64,000 nt of DNA. Source: Sedimentibacter sp. zth1 (lineage in GTDB: Bacteria > Bacillota > Clostridia > Tissierellales > Sedimentibacteraceae). A program made the translations under genes and the position numbers. Below, piece by piece: positions 16,747 to 25,462 of the stretch (its first letter is position 1; each line of letters starts with the position of its first letter). A model generated the notes under the pieces. The model ran no database searches. It was not told the DNA's origin and was given only the letters and a program-made list of their open reading frames with translations. Where the stretch lies: the NCBI RefSeq assembly GCF_017352195.1, contig NZ_CP071445.1, positions 310,001 through 374,000 of the forward strand, written 5' to 3'.

Positions 16747-18067
16747 TAAATGGATCGTCAGAATACTATGTGCATTAGGTGCAATAACTCTTTGGGTATT
16801 AGTAATGATGAAAGTTAATCCTTTATGGAAAAATGACTTCAATAATATAAAAGTTAACATTAACGATCTAAGTTCATTAGAAAACCAAGGTTATGTTTTA
16901 ATGAATGAAAAAAGTGATTTTAAGGTTGATGTAAAGATATCTGGGCTTAAAAACAACCTATTGAAATTTAATTCAAGGGATATTATAGCTACAATTGACT
17001 TGAATGATATTAGAGGTATAGATAAAGAAGGGATACATCATTTGCCAGTTAAAATTCAAGATATTGAGAATTTTGAAATAACAAGTTATAGCCCAATATA
17101 TATAACTTGTAACGTGGAGAAAAGAATAACTAAATCAGTTGGTATTGAGGTAAAATATGAGGGTTCACAAGTTGCTGGATACTATGTAGGAAACGGAGTT
17201 TCAAATCCTGATTCTGTATTGGTTACGGGACCTAGAAGTGTTGTGGATTCTGCAAAAAGCGCTATTGCTGTAGTTAATGTAGAAGGAGAAAGCGAAATTT
17301 TAAGTAGGAGTGAGCCTGTTAGAATTGTAGATGAAAAAGGAAATGAATTGTCTGAAGTCTCAGTTAAACCGATAACTGTTGATATTGCGTTGCCTATATA
17401 TCCGACTAAAGAAGTACCAATTGTGGTTGATTTTGTAGGAGAGCCACAAGAAGGGTATAGAGTGACTAATTTAAAAACTGAACTTGGTACAGTTACTATT
17501 GCTGCTCCTAAAGGGCTTTTAGAAACTATTAACGAGGTAAAAACGGAACCTGTAGATATATCAGGAGCAAATGTTGATATAGTTGTAGATAAGAATTTAA
17601 TTACTGATGGAAAAATAAAAATCACTGATGGTAATCATAAAACTAAAGTAACTGCAACTATCGAAAGAATAATTGAAAAAGATTTTGAATTTACATTTGA
17701 TGATATTGAATTATTAAATTTGGATGAAAATTATATTGTTACACCTATATTTGAAAATGAGGATAATCAAGAAGATAGTAATAATGGTGAGTCAACAGAT
17801 ACTGATGAGGTAGATAATACCAATTTACAAACCCCTAAAATAAAGATAAAAGTTAAGGATATAGCAACAACTATTGCAAAAATAAGTAAGTCAAATATTA
17901 AACTATCTTTAGATTTAAAAGATATTACACCAGGTGTATATGAGTTAGAATTAATTATTGATGTAGACCCTAAAGCGGAGACTGTTGCTAGTAATTATCA
18001 AGTAATTAAATTAAATGTTGAAATAAAAAGTACAGAAGATGACTCTAGTGAGGATGGACAAGAATAA
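16730..18067 (+). CDS. cdaR: CdaR, YbbR-domain regulator of diadenylate cyclase
   Basis: The 445-residue protein starts at ATG 16730, with GGAG at 16718-16721; the frame is open further upstream inside cdaA. One N-terminal helix (about 8-25) anchors an extracellular chain of YbbR repeats, recognisable from recurring VTGP(R/K) and VPIVVDFVGEPQEGY elements. It binds CdaA in the membrane and modulates c-di-AMP output. A low-complexity acidic insert lies near residue 345. Many firmicutes have glmM next; here a sigma-54 activator follows instead. Confidence 0.9.
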   Translation: MKVKNDKWIVRILCALGAITLWVLVMMKVNPLWKNDFNNIKVNINDLSSLENQGYVLMNEKSDFKVDVKISGLKNNLLKFNSRDIIATIDLNDIRGIDKEGIHHLPVKIQDIENFEITSYSPIYITCNVEKRITKSVGIEVKYEGSQVAGYYVGNGVSNPDSVLVTGPRSVVDSAKSAIAVVNVEGESEILSRSEPVRIVDEKGNELSEVSVKPITVDIALPIYPTKEVPIVVDFVGEPQEGYRVTNLKTELGTVTIAAPKGLLETINEVKTEPVDISGANVDIVVDKNLITDGKIKITDGNHKTKVTATIERIIEKDFEFTFDDIELLNLDENYIVTPIFENEDNQEDSNNGESTDTDEVDNTNLQTPKIKIKVKDIATTIAKISKSNIKLSLDLKDITPGVYELELIIDVDPKAETVASNYQVIKLNVEIKSTEDDSSEDGQE

Positions 18068-18090
18068 ATATTTTATTAAAGGAAAACTAT

Positions 18091-19506
18091 ATGAGTAAAA
18101 ATATAAAAAAGGTCTTGAACTTAGTAGATAATCATTTAAGTAATTTGGAAGAATACCAAAGTTTGCTAGAAGCTATTTTTTCGAGTACACAAGATGCTAT
18201 AAGTGTTGTTAACCATCTCGGTGAGCATATAATGATCAATCCTGCCTATACAAAAATAACAGGTATTAAAGCTGAAGATATTTTAGGAACTAATGCATAT
18301 TTTGATGTAGGTGAGGGAGAAAGTGTTCATATGAAGGTTTTAAGAACTAGTACACCTGTAACTGGAGTTACTATTAAGTTAAGACCTTCTGGTAAAATTG
18401 TTATAGCACAAGCTGCACCGATTATTGTTGATAATAAATTGATTGGAAGCGTAGCTGGTTTAAAGGATGTAACTGAAATCAATAAATTGACAAATAAACT
18501 TCAAGATGCAAAGAAAAAAATCAGAGAATTATCTGCTAAATATACATTTGATGATATAATTGGAGAAAATAGCTTGTTTGTTGAAAGTAAATTAGAAGCT
18601 AAAAAAGCAGCAAAGGTTCCTGTAACAGTGCTATTAAGAGGTGAAAGTGGTACAGGCAAAGAATTATTTGCTCATGCTATACATGCTAAAAGTACAAGAA
18701 AAAATAATCAGTTTATTAGAGTGAATTGTGCAGCTCTAAATGAGTCTTTACTTGAAAGTGAACTATTTGGCTATGTAGAAGGAGCATTTACTGGAGCTAA
18801 AAAAGGTGGTAAAAAAGGATTATTTGAAGAAGCCAACAAGGGTACTATATTTCTAGATGAAATATCAGAAATAAATTTCAATACTCAAGTAAAATTATTG
18901 AGAGTATTACAGGAAAAGGAAATAACGAGGGTAGGTAGTACTAAAAGTATGCCTGTAGATGTAAGAGTTATTGCTGCTACAAACATTAATCTTGAAAAAG
19001 CTGTTAGACAAGGAAAGTTTAGAGAAGACTTATATTATAGAATTAATATATTTCCGATCAATATTCCATCTCTAAAATATAGAAAAGATGATATACCATT
19101 GTTAGTAGATGAATTCATAAAAAAATTTAATTATGAATATGGTAGAAACATAAAAGGTATTGAAGATGCAGCAATAAAGGTTTTATTTAGCTATGATTGG
19201 CCAGGAAACGTAAGAGAATTGGAAAATTACATAGGTAGAAGCATAATTACTATGAATTTTAATGAACAAATTATAAAAAAGGTTAATCTTCCACATAAAG
19301 ATTTTGTTTTAGGCAAAGCAATAGCTATTAATGATCCTATAATTGGTAATATAGAATTATTAGAAAATATAACATCAAAAGCCGAAGAAGAGTATATTAT
19401 AAAAGCTTTAAATTCTTTAAATAGCAATAAAACGGAGACAGCTAAAAAACTAGGAATATCGCTTAGAAGTCTTTATTATAAGCTTGATAAATATAATATT
19501 TTATAA
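18091..19506 (+). CDS. Sigma-54-dependent activator (PAS-AAA+-Fis HTH)
   Basis: The 471-residue enhancer-binding protein has a PAS sensor domain at about 25-130 and a short coiled linker. The AAA+ domain (about 155-385) has Walker A GESGTGKE at 184-191, the sigma-54 contact loop GAFTGA at 231-236 and Walker B GTIFLDEI. A C-terminal Fis-type helix-turn-helix follows (KTETAKKLGISLRSLYYKLD). It lacks a receiver domain, so a small ligand or redox cue bound by PAS is likely. Directly after its stop come tandem TGCAAAATATTGC sites and a -24/-12 promoter in front of the second ptb-buk, making those genes the probable target. Confidence 0.94.
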   Translation: MSKNIKKVLNLVDNHLSNLEEYQSLLEAIFSSTQDAISVVNHLGEHIMINPAYTKITGIKAEDILGTNAYFDVGEGESVHMKVLRTSTPVTGVTIKLRPSGKIVIAQAAPIIVDNKLIGSVAGLKDVTEINKLTNKLQDAKKKIRELSAKYTFDDIIGENSLFVESKLEAKKAAKVPVTVLLRGESGTGKELFAHAIHAKSTRKNNQFIRVNCAALNESLLESELFGYVEGAFTGAKKGGKKGLFEEANKGTIFLDEISEINFNTQVKLLRVLQEKEITRVGSTKSMPVDVRVIAATNINLEKAVRQGKFREDLYYRINIFPINIPSLKYRKDDIPLLVDEFIKKFNYEYGRNIKGIEDAAIKVLFSYDWPGNVRELENYIGRSIITMNFNEQIIKKVNLPHKDFVLGKAIAINDPIIGNIELLENITSKAEEEYIIKALNSLNSNKTETAKKLGISLRSLYYKLDKYNIL

Positions 19507-19562
19507 GCAATATTGTGCAATAAATTGCATTATGCAAAATATTGCTTGCAAAATATTGCAAT
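19507..19562 (+). promoter_or_regulatory. Tandem upstream activator sites for the sigma-54 activator
   Basis: The sequence TGCAAAATATTGC occurs twice (19533-19545 and 19547-19559) with a 14-base period. Related GCAATATTGTGCAA (19507-19520) and TTGCATTATGCAA (19525-19537) elements lie just before it. Each is a near-palindrome of TTGC and GCAA half-sites. They sit 60-115 bases upstream of the -24 element, the usual distance for enhancer sites. Binding by the adjacent Fis-HTH protein is inferred. Confidence 0.75.
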
Positions 19563-19620
19563 TAAACAAAAAATGAATTCTATAGCCATTGAAATTGTAA
19601 AATATCTTTAACAAAATAAA

Positions 19621-19636
19621 TGGCATAAAATTTGCA
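19621..19636 (+). promoter_or_regulatory. Sigma-54 (-24/-12) promoter of ptb2-buk2
   Basis: TGGCAT and TTGCAT carry the invariant GG (19622-19623) and GC (19634-19635) with exactly ten bases between, as sigma-54 requires. The predicted start near 19647 lies just ahead of the ribosome site GAGGTG at 19650-19655. No sigma-A promoter is apparent in the same gap. Confidence 0.88.
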
Positions 19637-19660
19637 TAAATAATAATATGAGGTGATATA

Positions 19661-20557
19661 ATGAAAAATTTTAATGATGTTTTAATGAAAGCAAAAGATA
19701 GAAATGTTTGTATTGCTGTGGCAGCAGCTCATGATAAGGAAGTCTTATCAGCTATAAAAATGGCAATTGATAATAAATTGATTGTTCCAATTCTAGTTGG
19801 TAACAAAGTTCAAATACAGGAGTATTCTAAAGAAATTAATCTTGATTTAACTAATATAGAAATTATTGATGAAACTGATATAAAAAAATGTTCAGAAATA
19901 GCTGTTAAACTTGTTCATGAAAAAAAAGCAAAAATATTAATGAAAGGTTTAGTAGATACGTCTATAATTTTAAAAGAGGTACTAAACAAAGAGTATGGTT
20001 TAAGAACTGATAGCTTGTTAAGTCATGCAGCTATATTTCAAACAGAAAAATACCACAAACTTTTATTTATTACTGATGCAGCAATGAATTTAGCACCAAA
20101 TGCTAATGATAAGAAAAAAATAATTGACAATGTTGTTAAATTAGTTCATTCATTATCAATTAGTAACCCAAAAGTTGCTGTAGTATGTGCAAAAGAAAAG
20201 GTTAACCCTAAAATGATAGCAACTGTTGATGCACAAGAGTTGGTTGAGAGAAATAGAGCTGGAGAGATAAAAGGTTGTGTAGTTGGAGGACCTTTTGCAC
20301 TTGATAATGCAATATCAAAAGAGGCAGCAACACATAAAGGTATTACTGATCCAGTAGCAGGTGATGCAGATATACTTCTAATGCCTGATATAGAAGCAGG
20401 TAACATATTGTACAAGTCACTTGCATTTTTATCAAATACAAAAAATGCGGGTATATTATTAGGTGCTGCTGCGCCAATAGTATTAACATCTAGAGCCGAT
20501 ACAGATGAAGCAAAATTAAATTCAATTGCATTGGCAGTAATGTATACTAGTTTATAA
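19661..20557 (+). CDS. ptb: Phosphate butyryltransferase (second copy)
   Basis: This 298-residue Ptb-family phosphotransacylase is a paralogue of the protein at 2591. Shared blocks include MKGLVDTS, NKEYGLRT, KEKVNPKM and APIVLTSRADT. It converts acyl-CoA, probably branched-chain acyl-CoA from the downstream oxoacid oxidoreductase, into acyl phosphate. AGGTGAT precedes the ATG. It is transcribed from the -24/-12 promoter and so is probably induced separately from the first copy. Confidence 0.93.
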   Translation: MKNFNDVLMKAKDRNVCIAVAAAHDKEVLSAIKMAIDNKLIVPILVGNKVQIQEYSKEINLDLTNIEIIDETDIKKCSEIAVKLVHEKKAKILMKGLVDTSIILKEVLNKEYGLRTDSLLSHAAIFQTEKYHKLLFITDAAMNLAPNANDKKKIIDNVVKLVHSLSISNPKVAVVCAKEKVNPKMIATVDAQELVERNRAGEIKGCVVGGPFALDNAISKEAATHKGITDPVAGDADILLMPDIEAGNILYKSLAFLSNTKNAGILLGAAAPIVLTSRADTDEAKLNSIALAVMYTSL

Positions 20558-20613
20558 TTAAATATAATTATATTTAACAATATAAGGCAAAATAAATTTA
20601 ATTGAGGTGTAAA

Positions 20614-21687
20614 ATGCAAAAATTAAGACAGTTAATTATTAACCCTGGTTCAACTTCTACAAAAATAGCTGTTTTTGAAGATGAAAAGGTGTTATTTGAA
20701 AAAACATTAAGACATACAACTGAGGAACTTGTTGGTTTTGAACGTGTTTCAGACCAATATGAGTTTAGAATGAACATTATTTTAGATGCACTTAAGGAAA
20801 ATGGTATAGAATTATCTTCACTATCAGCAATTGTTGGTCGAGGCGGATTGTTAAAACCAATTGAGGGTGGAACATATAATATCAATGATTTAATGTATGA
20901 AGATTTGAAAGTTGGAGTATCTGGAGAACATGCATCAAACTTAGGTGGTATGATTGCTTATTCTATTGCTAATGCTCAAAACATTCCTTCATTCATAGTA
21001 GACCCAGTTGTTGTTGATGAATTTGATGACATTGCAAGAATTAGTGGACATCCTTTATTTGATAGAAAAAGTATTTTCCATGCATTGAATCAAAAAGCAG
21101 TTGCAAGACGTGCAGCAAGTGAATTAAGCAAAAAATACGAAGAATTAAACTTAATAGTAGTACATCTAGGGGGCGGAGTTTCAGTTGGAGCTCATAAGAT
21201 GGGTAGAGTTGTTGATGTAAACAATGCATTAGATGGTGATGGTCCATTTTCACCTGAAAGATCAGGTTCTCTTCCAATTGGTGCAGTAGTGAAAGCATGT
21301 TTTAGCGGAAAATATACTCAACAAGAAATAGCAAAAATGATTAAAGGCAATGGTGGGCTTAATGCTTATCTAAATACTAATGATGCTAAGAGTGTAAGCG
21401 AAATGGCAGAGTCAGGAGACAAAAAAGCTAAACTTGTATATGATGCAATGGCTTACCAAGTAGCTAAATCAATTGGAGAATGTGCAGTAGTATTAGATGG
21501 CAATGTAGATGGAATAGTTATAACTGGTGGAATTGCATATTCAAAACCATTTGTTGAATATATTTCAAATAAAGTGAAATTTATTTCTAAGATATTTGTT
21601 TATCCTGGCGAGGATGAATTATTAGCTTTGGCACAAGGTGGTATAAGAGTTCTTAGAGGTGAAGAAAAGGCTAAAGTGTATAAATAA
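20614..21687 (+). CDS. buk: Butyrate kinase (second copy)
   Basis: The 357-residue acetokinase-family enzyme starts at ATG 20614, behind TTGAGGTG; a TTG in frame at 20602 overlaps that site. Motifs are [48 protein letters not shown] and VITGGIAYS. It makes ATP from acyl phosphate produced by the preceding Ptb. The position between ptb2 and the oxoacid oxidoreductase genes suggests isobutyrate or isovalerate kinase activity in branched amino-acid oxidation; this substrate preference is inferred. Confidence 0.93.
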   Translation: MQKLRQLIINPGSTSTKIAVFEDEKVLFEKTLRHTTEELVGFERVSDQYEFRMNIILDALKENGIELSSLSAIVGRGGLLKPIEGGTYNINDLMYEDLKVGVSGEHASNLGGMIAYSIANAQNIPSFIVDPVVVDEFDDIARISGHPLFDRKSIFHALNQKAVARRAASELSKKYEELNLIVVHLGGGVSVGAHKMGRVVDVNNALDGDGPFSPERSGSLPIGAVVKACFSGKYTQQEIAKMIKGNGGLNAYLNTNDAKSVSEMAESGDKKAKLVYDAMAYQVAKSIGECAVVLDGNVDGIVITGGIAYSKPFVEYISNKVKFISKIFVYPGEDELLALAQGGIRVLRGEEKAKVYK

Positions 21688-21727
21688 ATTCTTTGCAACG
21701 TATTGATTGATGAAAGGGGAAATTAAC

Positions 21728-22402
21728 TTGACAAATAGTAGATTAACAATAGTAACAGGTCATTATGGTAGTGGAAAGACTGAATTTTGTGTAAACTTAG
21801 CCAAAAAACTAAAAGAAACTAATGAAAAAGTTAGTATTGCAGATTTGGACATAGTAAATACTTATTTTAGAACAAGAGATAAGAAGGAATTCTTGGAGGG
21901 TTATGGAGTGCATGTTTGTGAGAGTAGTATTAAAAGCACAGCACTTGATTTACCGGCAATCTCTGCTGAAGTAATGGGTATTATACAAAATGAAAAAATA
22001 ACTTCTGTACTTGATATTGGTGGTGACCCAGTTGGAGCAAGGGTTTTAGCAAGGTTTACTCCATTGATTCAGAAACATCAATATGATTTGTTGTTTGTAA
22101 TAAATGCAAATAGACCAGAGACACAAACATTAGAAGATACGTTGAACTACCTTAGAGCAATTGAGATAACATCAAACTTAAAAGTAACTGGTATAGTAAA
22201 CAGTACACATTTATTGAAAGATACAACTGTAGAAGATGTTATTAGAGGACATAAACTTTCAAAAGAGTTGTCAAAGGCTACCAATATTCCAATAAAATAT
22301 GATGTGGCAATTGAATCAGTTGCTAACCGAGTAGAAGACGAAGAAATTAAAAAAACAATATTCCCTATAAAAATGTACATGAGGGAAGATTGGATGAGTT
22401 AA
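21728..22402 (+). CDS. P-loop ATPase of the ParA/MinD/CobQ-like type
   Basis: The roughly 224-residue cytosolic protein probably starts at TTG 21728, eight bases after AAAGGGG; an ATG at 21710 lies upstream of that site. Walker A is GHYGSGKTEF and the switch region is ADLDIVNTYFRTRDKKE. A second acidic block LDIGGDPVGARVLARF and NANRPETQTLED are distinctive. It lies between buk2 and the ferredoxin oxidoreductase genes. It is not a partition or septum protein by context; it may help metal-cluster or enzyme assembly, but the function is unknown. Confidence 0.8.
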   Translation: MTNSRLTIVTGHYGSGKTEFCVNLAKKLKETNEKVSIADLDIVNTYFRTRDKKEFLEGYGVHVCESSIKSTALDLPAISAEVMGIIQNEKITSVLDIGGDPVGARVLARFTPLIQKHQYDLLFVINANRPETQTLEDTLNYLRAIEITSNLKVTGIVNSTHLLKDTTVEDVIRGHKLSKELSKATNIPIKYDVAIESVANRVEDEEIKKTIFPIKMYMREDWMS

Positions 22403-22626
22403 TTTATTTAATTTAGTATATTTATAACATATATATATGTACAAGCATATTTATAAATGTTTACAATATAGATTTAGTATAGACAAACTATATTATTACA
22501 GTTTTGTTTTAGTAATAATTATTATCATTATTGCAATAACTTATATTAACGAAGTATGTAGTTGTTTTAACAATAAAATTATTTATATTTCGTTAGTGCT
22601 TATTTTAAAAAAATGGAGGTTTTACA

Positions 22627-22842
22627 ATGGCTAAAGGTAAAGTAACATTTAATGAGGACATTTGCAAAGGCTGTGAACTATGTGTTATGGCATGTCCTAA
22701 AAATCTAATCAGTATGAATACTGAAAAAATTAATAAAAAAGGATACAATGCTGCTTATATAGCAAATCCTGAAGAATGTATCGGATGCGGAAATTGTGCA
22801 GTAATGTGTCCAGATTCAGTAATAACAGTAGAAAGAATATAA
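22627..22842 (+). CDS. 2-oxoacid:ferredoxin oxidoreductase delta subunit (2x[4Fe-4S])
   Basis: The 71-residue ferredoxin-like subunit has two cluster motifs, CKGCELCVMACPKNL (from residue 13) and CIGCGNCAVMCP (from residue 55). It takes electrons from the thiamine-diphosphate site and passes them to ferredoxin. TGGAGG precedes the ATG. It is first of four adjacent subunit genes. A 224-base AT-rich gap upstream contains no gene and no promoter I can place with confidence. Confidence 0.93.
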   Translation: MAKGKVTFNEDICKGCELCVMACPKNLISMNTEKINKKGYNAAYIANPEECIGCGNCAVMCPDSVITVERI

Positions 22843-22860
22843 AAATGGAGGAAAACTAAA

Positions 22861-23922
22861 ATGGCTAAAGTATTAATGAAAGGTAATGAGGCTATAGGAG
22901 CAGCTGCTATAAAAGCTGGTTGTAAATATTTCTTTGGATATCCTATAACTCCACAAAGTGAATTACCTGAGTATATGTCAAGTGAATTACCAAAAGTAGG
23001 TGGATGTTTTTTACAAGCTGAAAGTGAAGTTGCAGCTATAAATATGGTATATGGAGCTGCAGGTGCTGGTGTTAGAGTTATGACTAGTACATCAAGTCCA
23101 GGAATGGCTTTGAAACAAGAAGGTATTACATATGCAGCTGGTGCTGAACTTCCATGTGTAATTGTTAACGTTATGAGAGGTGGACCAGGTCTTGGTGGTA
23201 TTCAACCTAGTCAATCAGACTATTTCCAAGCTACTCGTGGTGGCGGAAATGGAGACTATAGAACTATTGTATTTGCACCATCAAGTATTCAAGAAACTGT
23301 TGATTACGTTATGGAATCTTTTGTAAAAGCTGATCAATATAGAATTCCAGTTGTAGTTTTAGCTGATGGTATGATTGGTCAAATGATGGAAGCTGTTGAG
23401 TTTAAAGAACCTAAGAAAGTAGAATTAGAACCAAAAACTTGGGCTACTACTGGTACAAAAGGACAAAGAAAACCTAATATAGTTAACTCATTATTCTTAG
23501 ATCCTCAAGAACTTGAAGATCATAACTGGAAATTAGATAGAAGATATAAAGAAATTGAAAAAAATGAAGTTTTAGTAGAAACTGTAGATATTGAAGATGC
23601 AGATGTTGTATGCGTTGCATATGGTACTACTTCAAGAATCGTTAAAAATGCTATTGCAGATTGTAAAGCAAAAGGATTAAAAGTTGGCTTGATTAGACCT
23701 ATAACATTATGGCCTTTCCCAATGGAAGTATTTAAACAAATTAATCCAAATTGTAAGGGTATACTTACTGTTGAAATGAGTACTGGACAGATGATTGATG
23801 ATGTTAAAATAGCTAACGAAGGAAGATTACCAGTATATTTTAATGGTAGAGTTGGTGGAATGATTCCTACACCAGCAAGTATATCTGCAGATATAGAAAA
23901 AATAGCTGGAGGTATAAAATAA
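22861..23922 (+). CDS. vorB: 2-oxoacid:ferredoxin oxidoreductase alpha subunit, VorB type
   Basis: This 353-residue alpha subunit belongs to a branched-chain (2-oxoisovalerate-type) ferredoxin oxidoreductase. It has the pyrimidine-binding start GNEAIGAAAIKAGCKYFFGYPITPQSE and the MRGGPGLGGIQPSQSDYFQ block typical of VorB. The complex turns valine-, leucine- or isoleucine-derived oxoacids into acyl-CoA, CO2 and reduced ferredoxin. Its stop overlaps the beta-subunit start by one base. The adjacent second ptb-buk supports conversion of the acyl-CoA to acid and ATP. Confidence 0.92.
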   Translation: MAKVLMKGNEAIGAAAIKAGCKYFFGYPITPQSELPEYMSSELPKVGGCFLQAESEVAAINMVYGAAGAGVRVMTSTSSPGMALKQEGITYAAGAELPCVIVNVMRGGPGLGGIQPSQSDYFQATRGGGNGDYRTIVFAPSSIQETVDYVMESFVKADQYRIPVVVLADGMIGQMMEAVEFKEPKKVELEPKTWATTGTKGQRKPNIVNSLFLDPQELEDHNWKLDRRYKEIEKNEVLVETVDIEDADVVCVAYGTTSRIVKNAIADCKAKGLKVGLIRPITLWPFPMEVFKQINPNCKGILTVEMSTGQMIDDVKIANEGRLPVYFNGRVGGMIPTPASISADIEKIAGGIK

Positions 23923-24668
23923 TGACAATTGTTTATGAAAAATCAAAAGGTTTGACAGATGCACAAACTCACTACTGCCCGGGATGTACTCATGGTATAA
24001 TCCACAAATTAGTTGCAGAAGTATTAGTTGAATTAGGAGTATTAAATGAAGCTATAGGTGTTGCTCCTGTTGGATGTTCAGTTTTAGCATATAATTATTT
24101 TAATTGTGATATGCAAGAAGCTGCTCATGGTAGAGCTCCTGCAGTTGCAACAGGTATCAAAAGAGTAAGACCAGAAAATACAGTATTTACTTATCAAGGT
24201 GATGGTGACTTAGCATCTATAGGAACTGCTGAAGTTGTACACTCAGCTCATAGAGGAGAAAAAATCACAACAATATTCGTTAATAATGCTATATATGGTA
24301 TGACAGGTGGACAAATGGCTCCTACTACATTGATAGGACAAAAGGCTACAACAGCACCACTTGGTAGAACAATAGAGCACAGTGGTAAACCATTAAAAAT
24401 ATCTGAAATGCTAGCAACAATAGATGGGGCTAAATTTGTTGAAAGAGTTGCAGTTAACAATCCAGCTAACATTAGAAAAGCTAAAAAAGCTATAAAAAGA
24501 GCTTTTGAATGTCAAATTCAAGGCAAAGGATTTGCTATAGTAGAAGTATTATCTACATGTCCTACAAACTGGGGCAAAACACCAGTAGATGCATTAAAAT
24601 GGTTAGAAGATAATATGATGCCTTACTATCCTTTAGGAAATTTCAGAGACTTTGAGGAGGATAAATAA
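23922..24668 (+). CDS. 2-oxoacid:ferredoxin oxidoreductase beta subunit (thiamine diphosphate)
   Basis: The 248-residue catalytic subunit carries the cofactor. HYCPGCTHG near residue 17 and the GDGDLASIGTAE ... NNAIYGMTGGQ pair (about 89-125) form the classic thiamine-diphosphate/Mg site. Translational coupling to the alpha subunit through TAATG suggests equal production. The stop is followed by the gamma-subunit start after one base. Confidence 0.92.
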   Translation: MTIVYEKSKGLTDAQTHYCPGCTHGIIHKLVAEVLVELGVLNEAIGVAPVGCSVLAYNYFNCDMQEAAHGRAPAVATGIKRVRPENTVFTYQGDGDLASIGTAEVVHSAHRGEKITTIFVNNAIYGMTGGQMAPTTLIGQKATTAPLGRTIEHSGKPLKISEMLATIDGAKFVERVAVNNPANIRKAKKAIKRAFECQIQGKGFAIVEVLSTCPTNWGKTPVDALKWLEDNMMPYYPLGNFRDFEEDK

Positions 24669-24669
24669 C

Positions 24670-25212
24670 ATGAATGAAAAAGTTATAATGGCAGGATTTG
24701 GTGGTCAAGGTATAATGGCTATAGGTAAAATACTTGCTTATGCTGGAATGCTTGAAAATAAAGAAGTTTCATGGTTACCATCATATGGTCCTGAAATGAG
24801 AGGTGGTACTGCTAACTGCGCAACTATCGTATCTGATACACCAGTAGGATCACCAGTTATCACAAATGATGCTACATCAGCAATAATAATGAATTTACCT
24901 TCATTAGATAAGTTTGAAAATGATGTTGTGCCAGGTGGTAAAATAATTATTAACAGTTCTTTAATAGATCAAAAAGCAACTAGAACTGATGTTGATGTAT
25001 ACTATGTAAATGCTAATGAAATAGCACGTGATCTAGGAAACGCTAAAGCAGCAAATATGGTTATGCTTGGTGCATATTTAGAGTTATTTAAACCTGTTAA
25101 GATGGATACAGTATTAAAAGCATTCTTAAAAGTTTTTGGTGAAAATAAAGCTAAATTTCTTCCATTAAATGAAAAAGCTTTATTAAAAGGTGGAGAAGCT
25201 GTTAGAAAATAG
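24670..25212 (+). CDS. 2-oxoacid:ferredoxin oxidoreductase gamma subunit
   Basis: The 180-residue subunit starts at ATG 24670, just after GAGGAGG at 24654-24660, which lies inside the end of the beta gene. It has the family start VIMAGFGGQGIMAIGK and the LPSYGPEMRGGTANC block of the POR_N/gamma domain. It completes a delta-alpha-beta-gamma four-subunit enzyme. A strong terminator follows. Confidence 0.92.
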   Translation: MNEKVIMAGFGGQGIMAIGKILAYAGMLENKEVSWLPSYGPEMRGGTANCATIVSDTPVGSPVITNDATSAIIMNLPSLDKFENDVVPGGKIIINSSLIDQKATRTDVDVYYVNANEIARDLGNAKAANMVMLGAYLELFKPVKMDTVLKAFLKVFGENKAKFLPLNEKALLKGGEAVRK

Positions 25213-25236
25213 TTTATAATAAACAAATTATAAAAC

Positions 25237-25270
25237 AAAGGATGTAGTTTTAACTACATCCTTCGTTTTT
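25237..25270 (+). terminator. Terminator of the oxoacid oxidoreductase operon
   Basis: AAGGATGTAGTT (25238-25249) pairs perfectly with 25252-25263 and is followed by CGTTTTT. It has 12 bp with a very tight loop, so the tip probably opens. Confidence 0.88.
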
Positions 25271-25412
25271 ATCTATGAATAGGCAACTAAATTAGTAAAA
25301 AAACATATAAATAATAATTTTTAAAATAAATATGTTGAAAAATAATTTTCATGTAGTATAATTAAAATACATTTGTAAATTAAATTTATAAATGCCTCTT
25401 AAATTTTTTGCC

Positions 25413-25445
25413 TAAAGCCGTACGTAAAGTACGGCTTATTATTTT
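25413..25445. terminator. Terminator at the end of the antiporter gene
   Basis: AAGCCGTAC (25415-25423) pairs with 25429-25437 around GTAAA. A-rich and T-rich flanks make it usable in either direction; it lies 25 bases beyond the stop of the minus-strand antiporter. Confidence 0.85.
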
Positions 25446-25462
25446 TATTTAGTCTATTTATT

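Noticed and set aside
19507-19562. Repeats considered as a CRISPR fragment
   Set aside because: Units are only 13 bases with one-base spacing and are palindromic; they fit an activator operator, and no cas genes are present.
20146-20619. 157-codon minus-strand frame across the end of ptb2
   Set aside because: It is antisense to conserved Ptb sequence and extends over the buk2 ribosome site with no supporting signal.
22437-22634. A 65-codon open frame before the oxoacid oxidoreductase genes
   Set aside because: It has no ribosome site, low-complexity Ile/Tyr-rich sequence, and overlaps the true delta-subunit start and its TGGAGG site.
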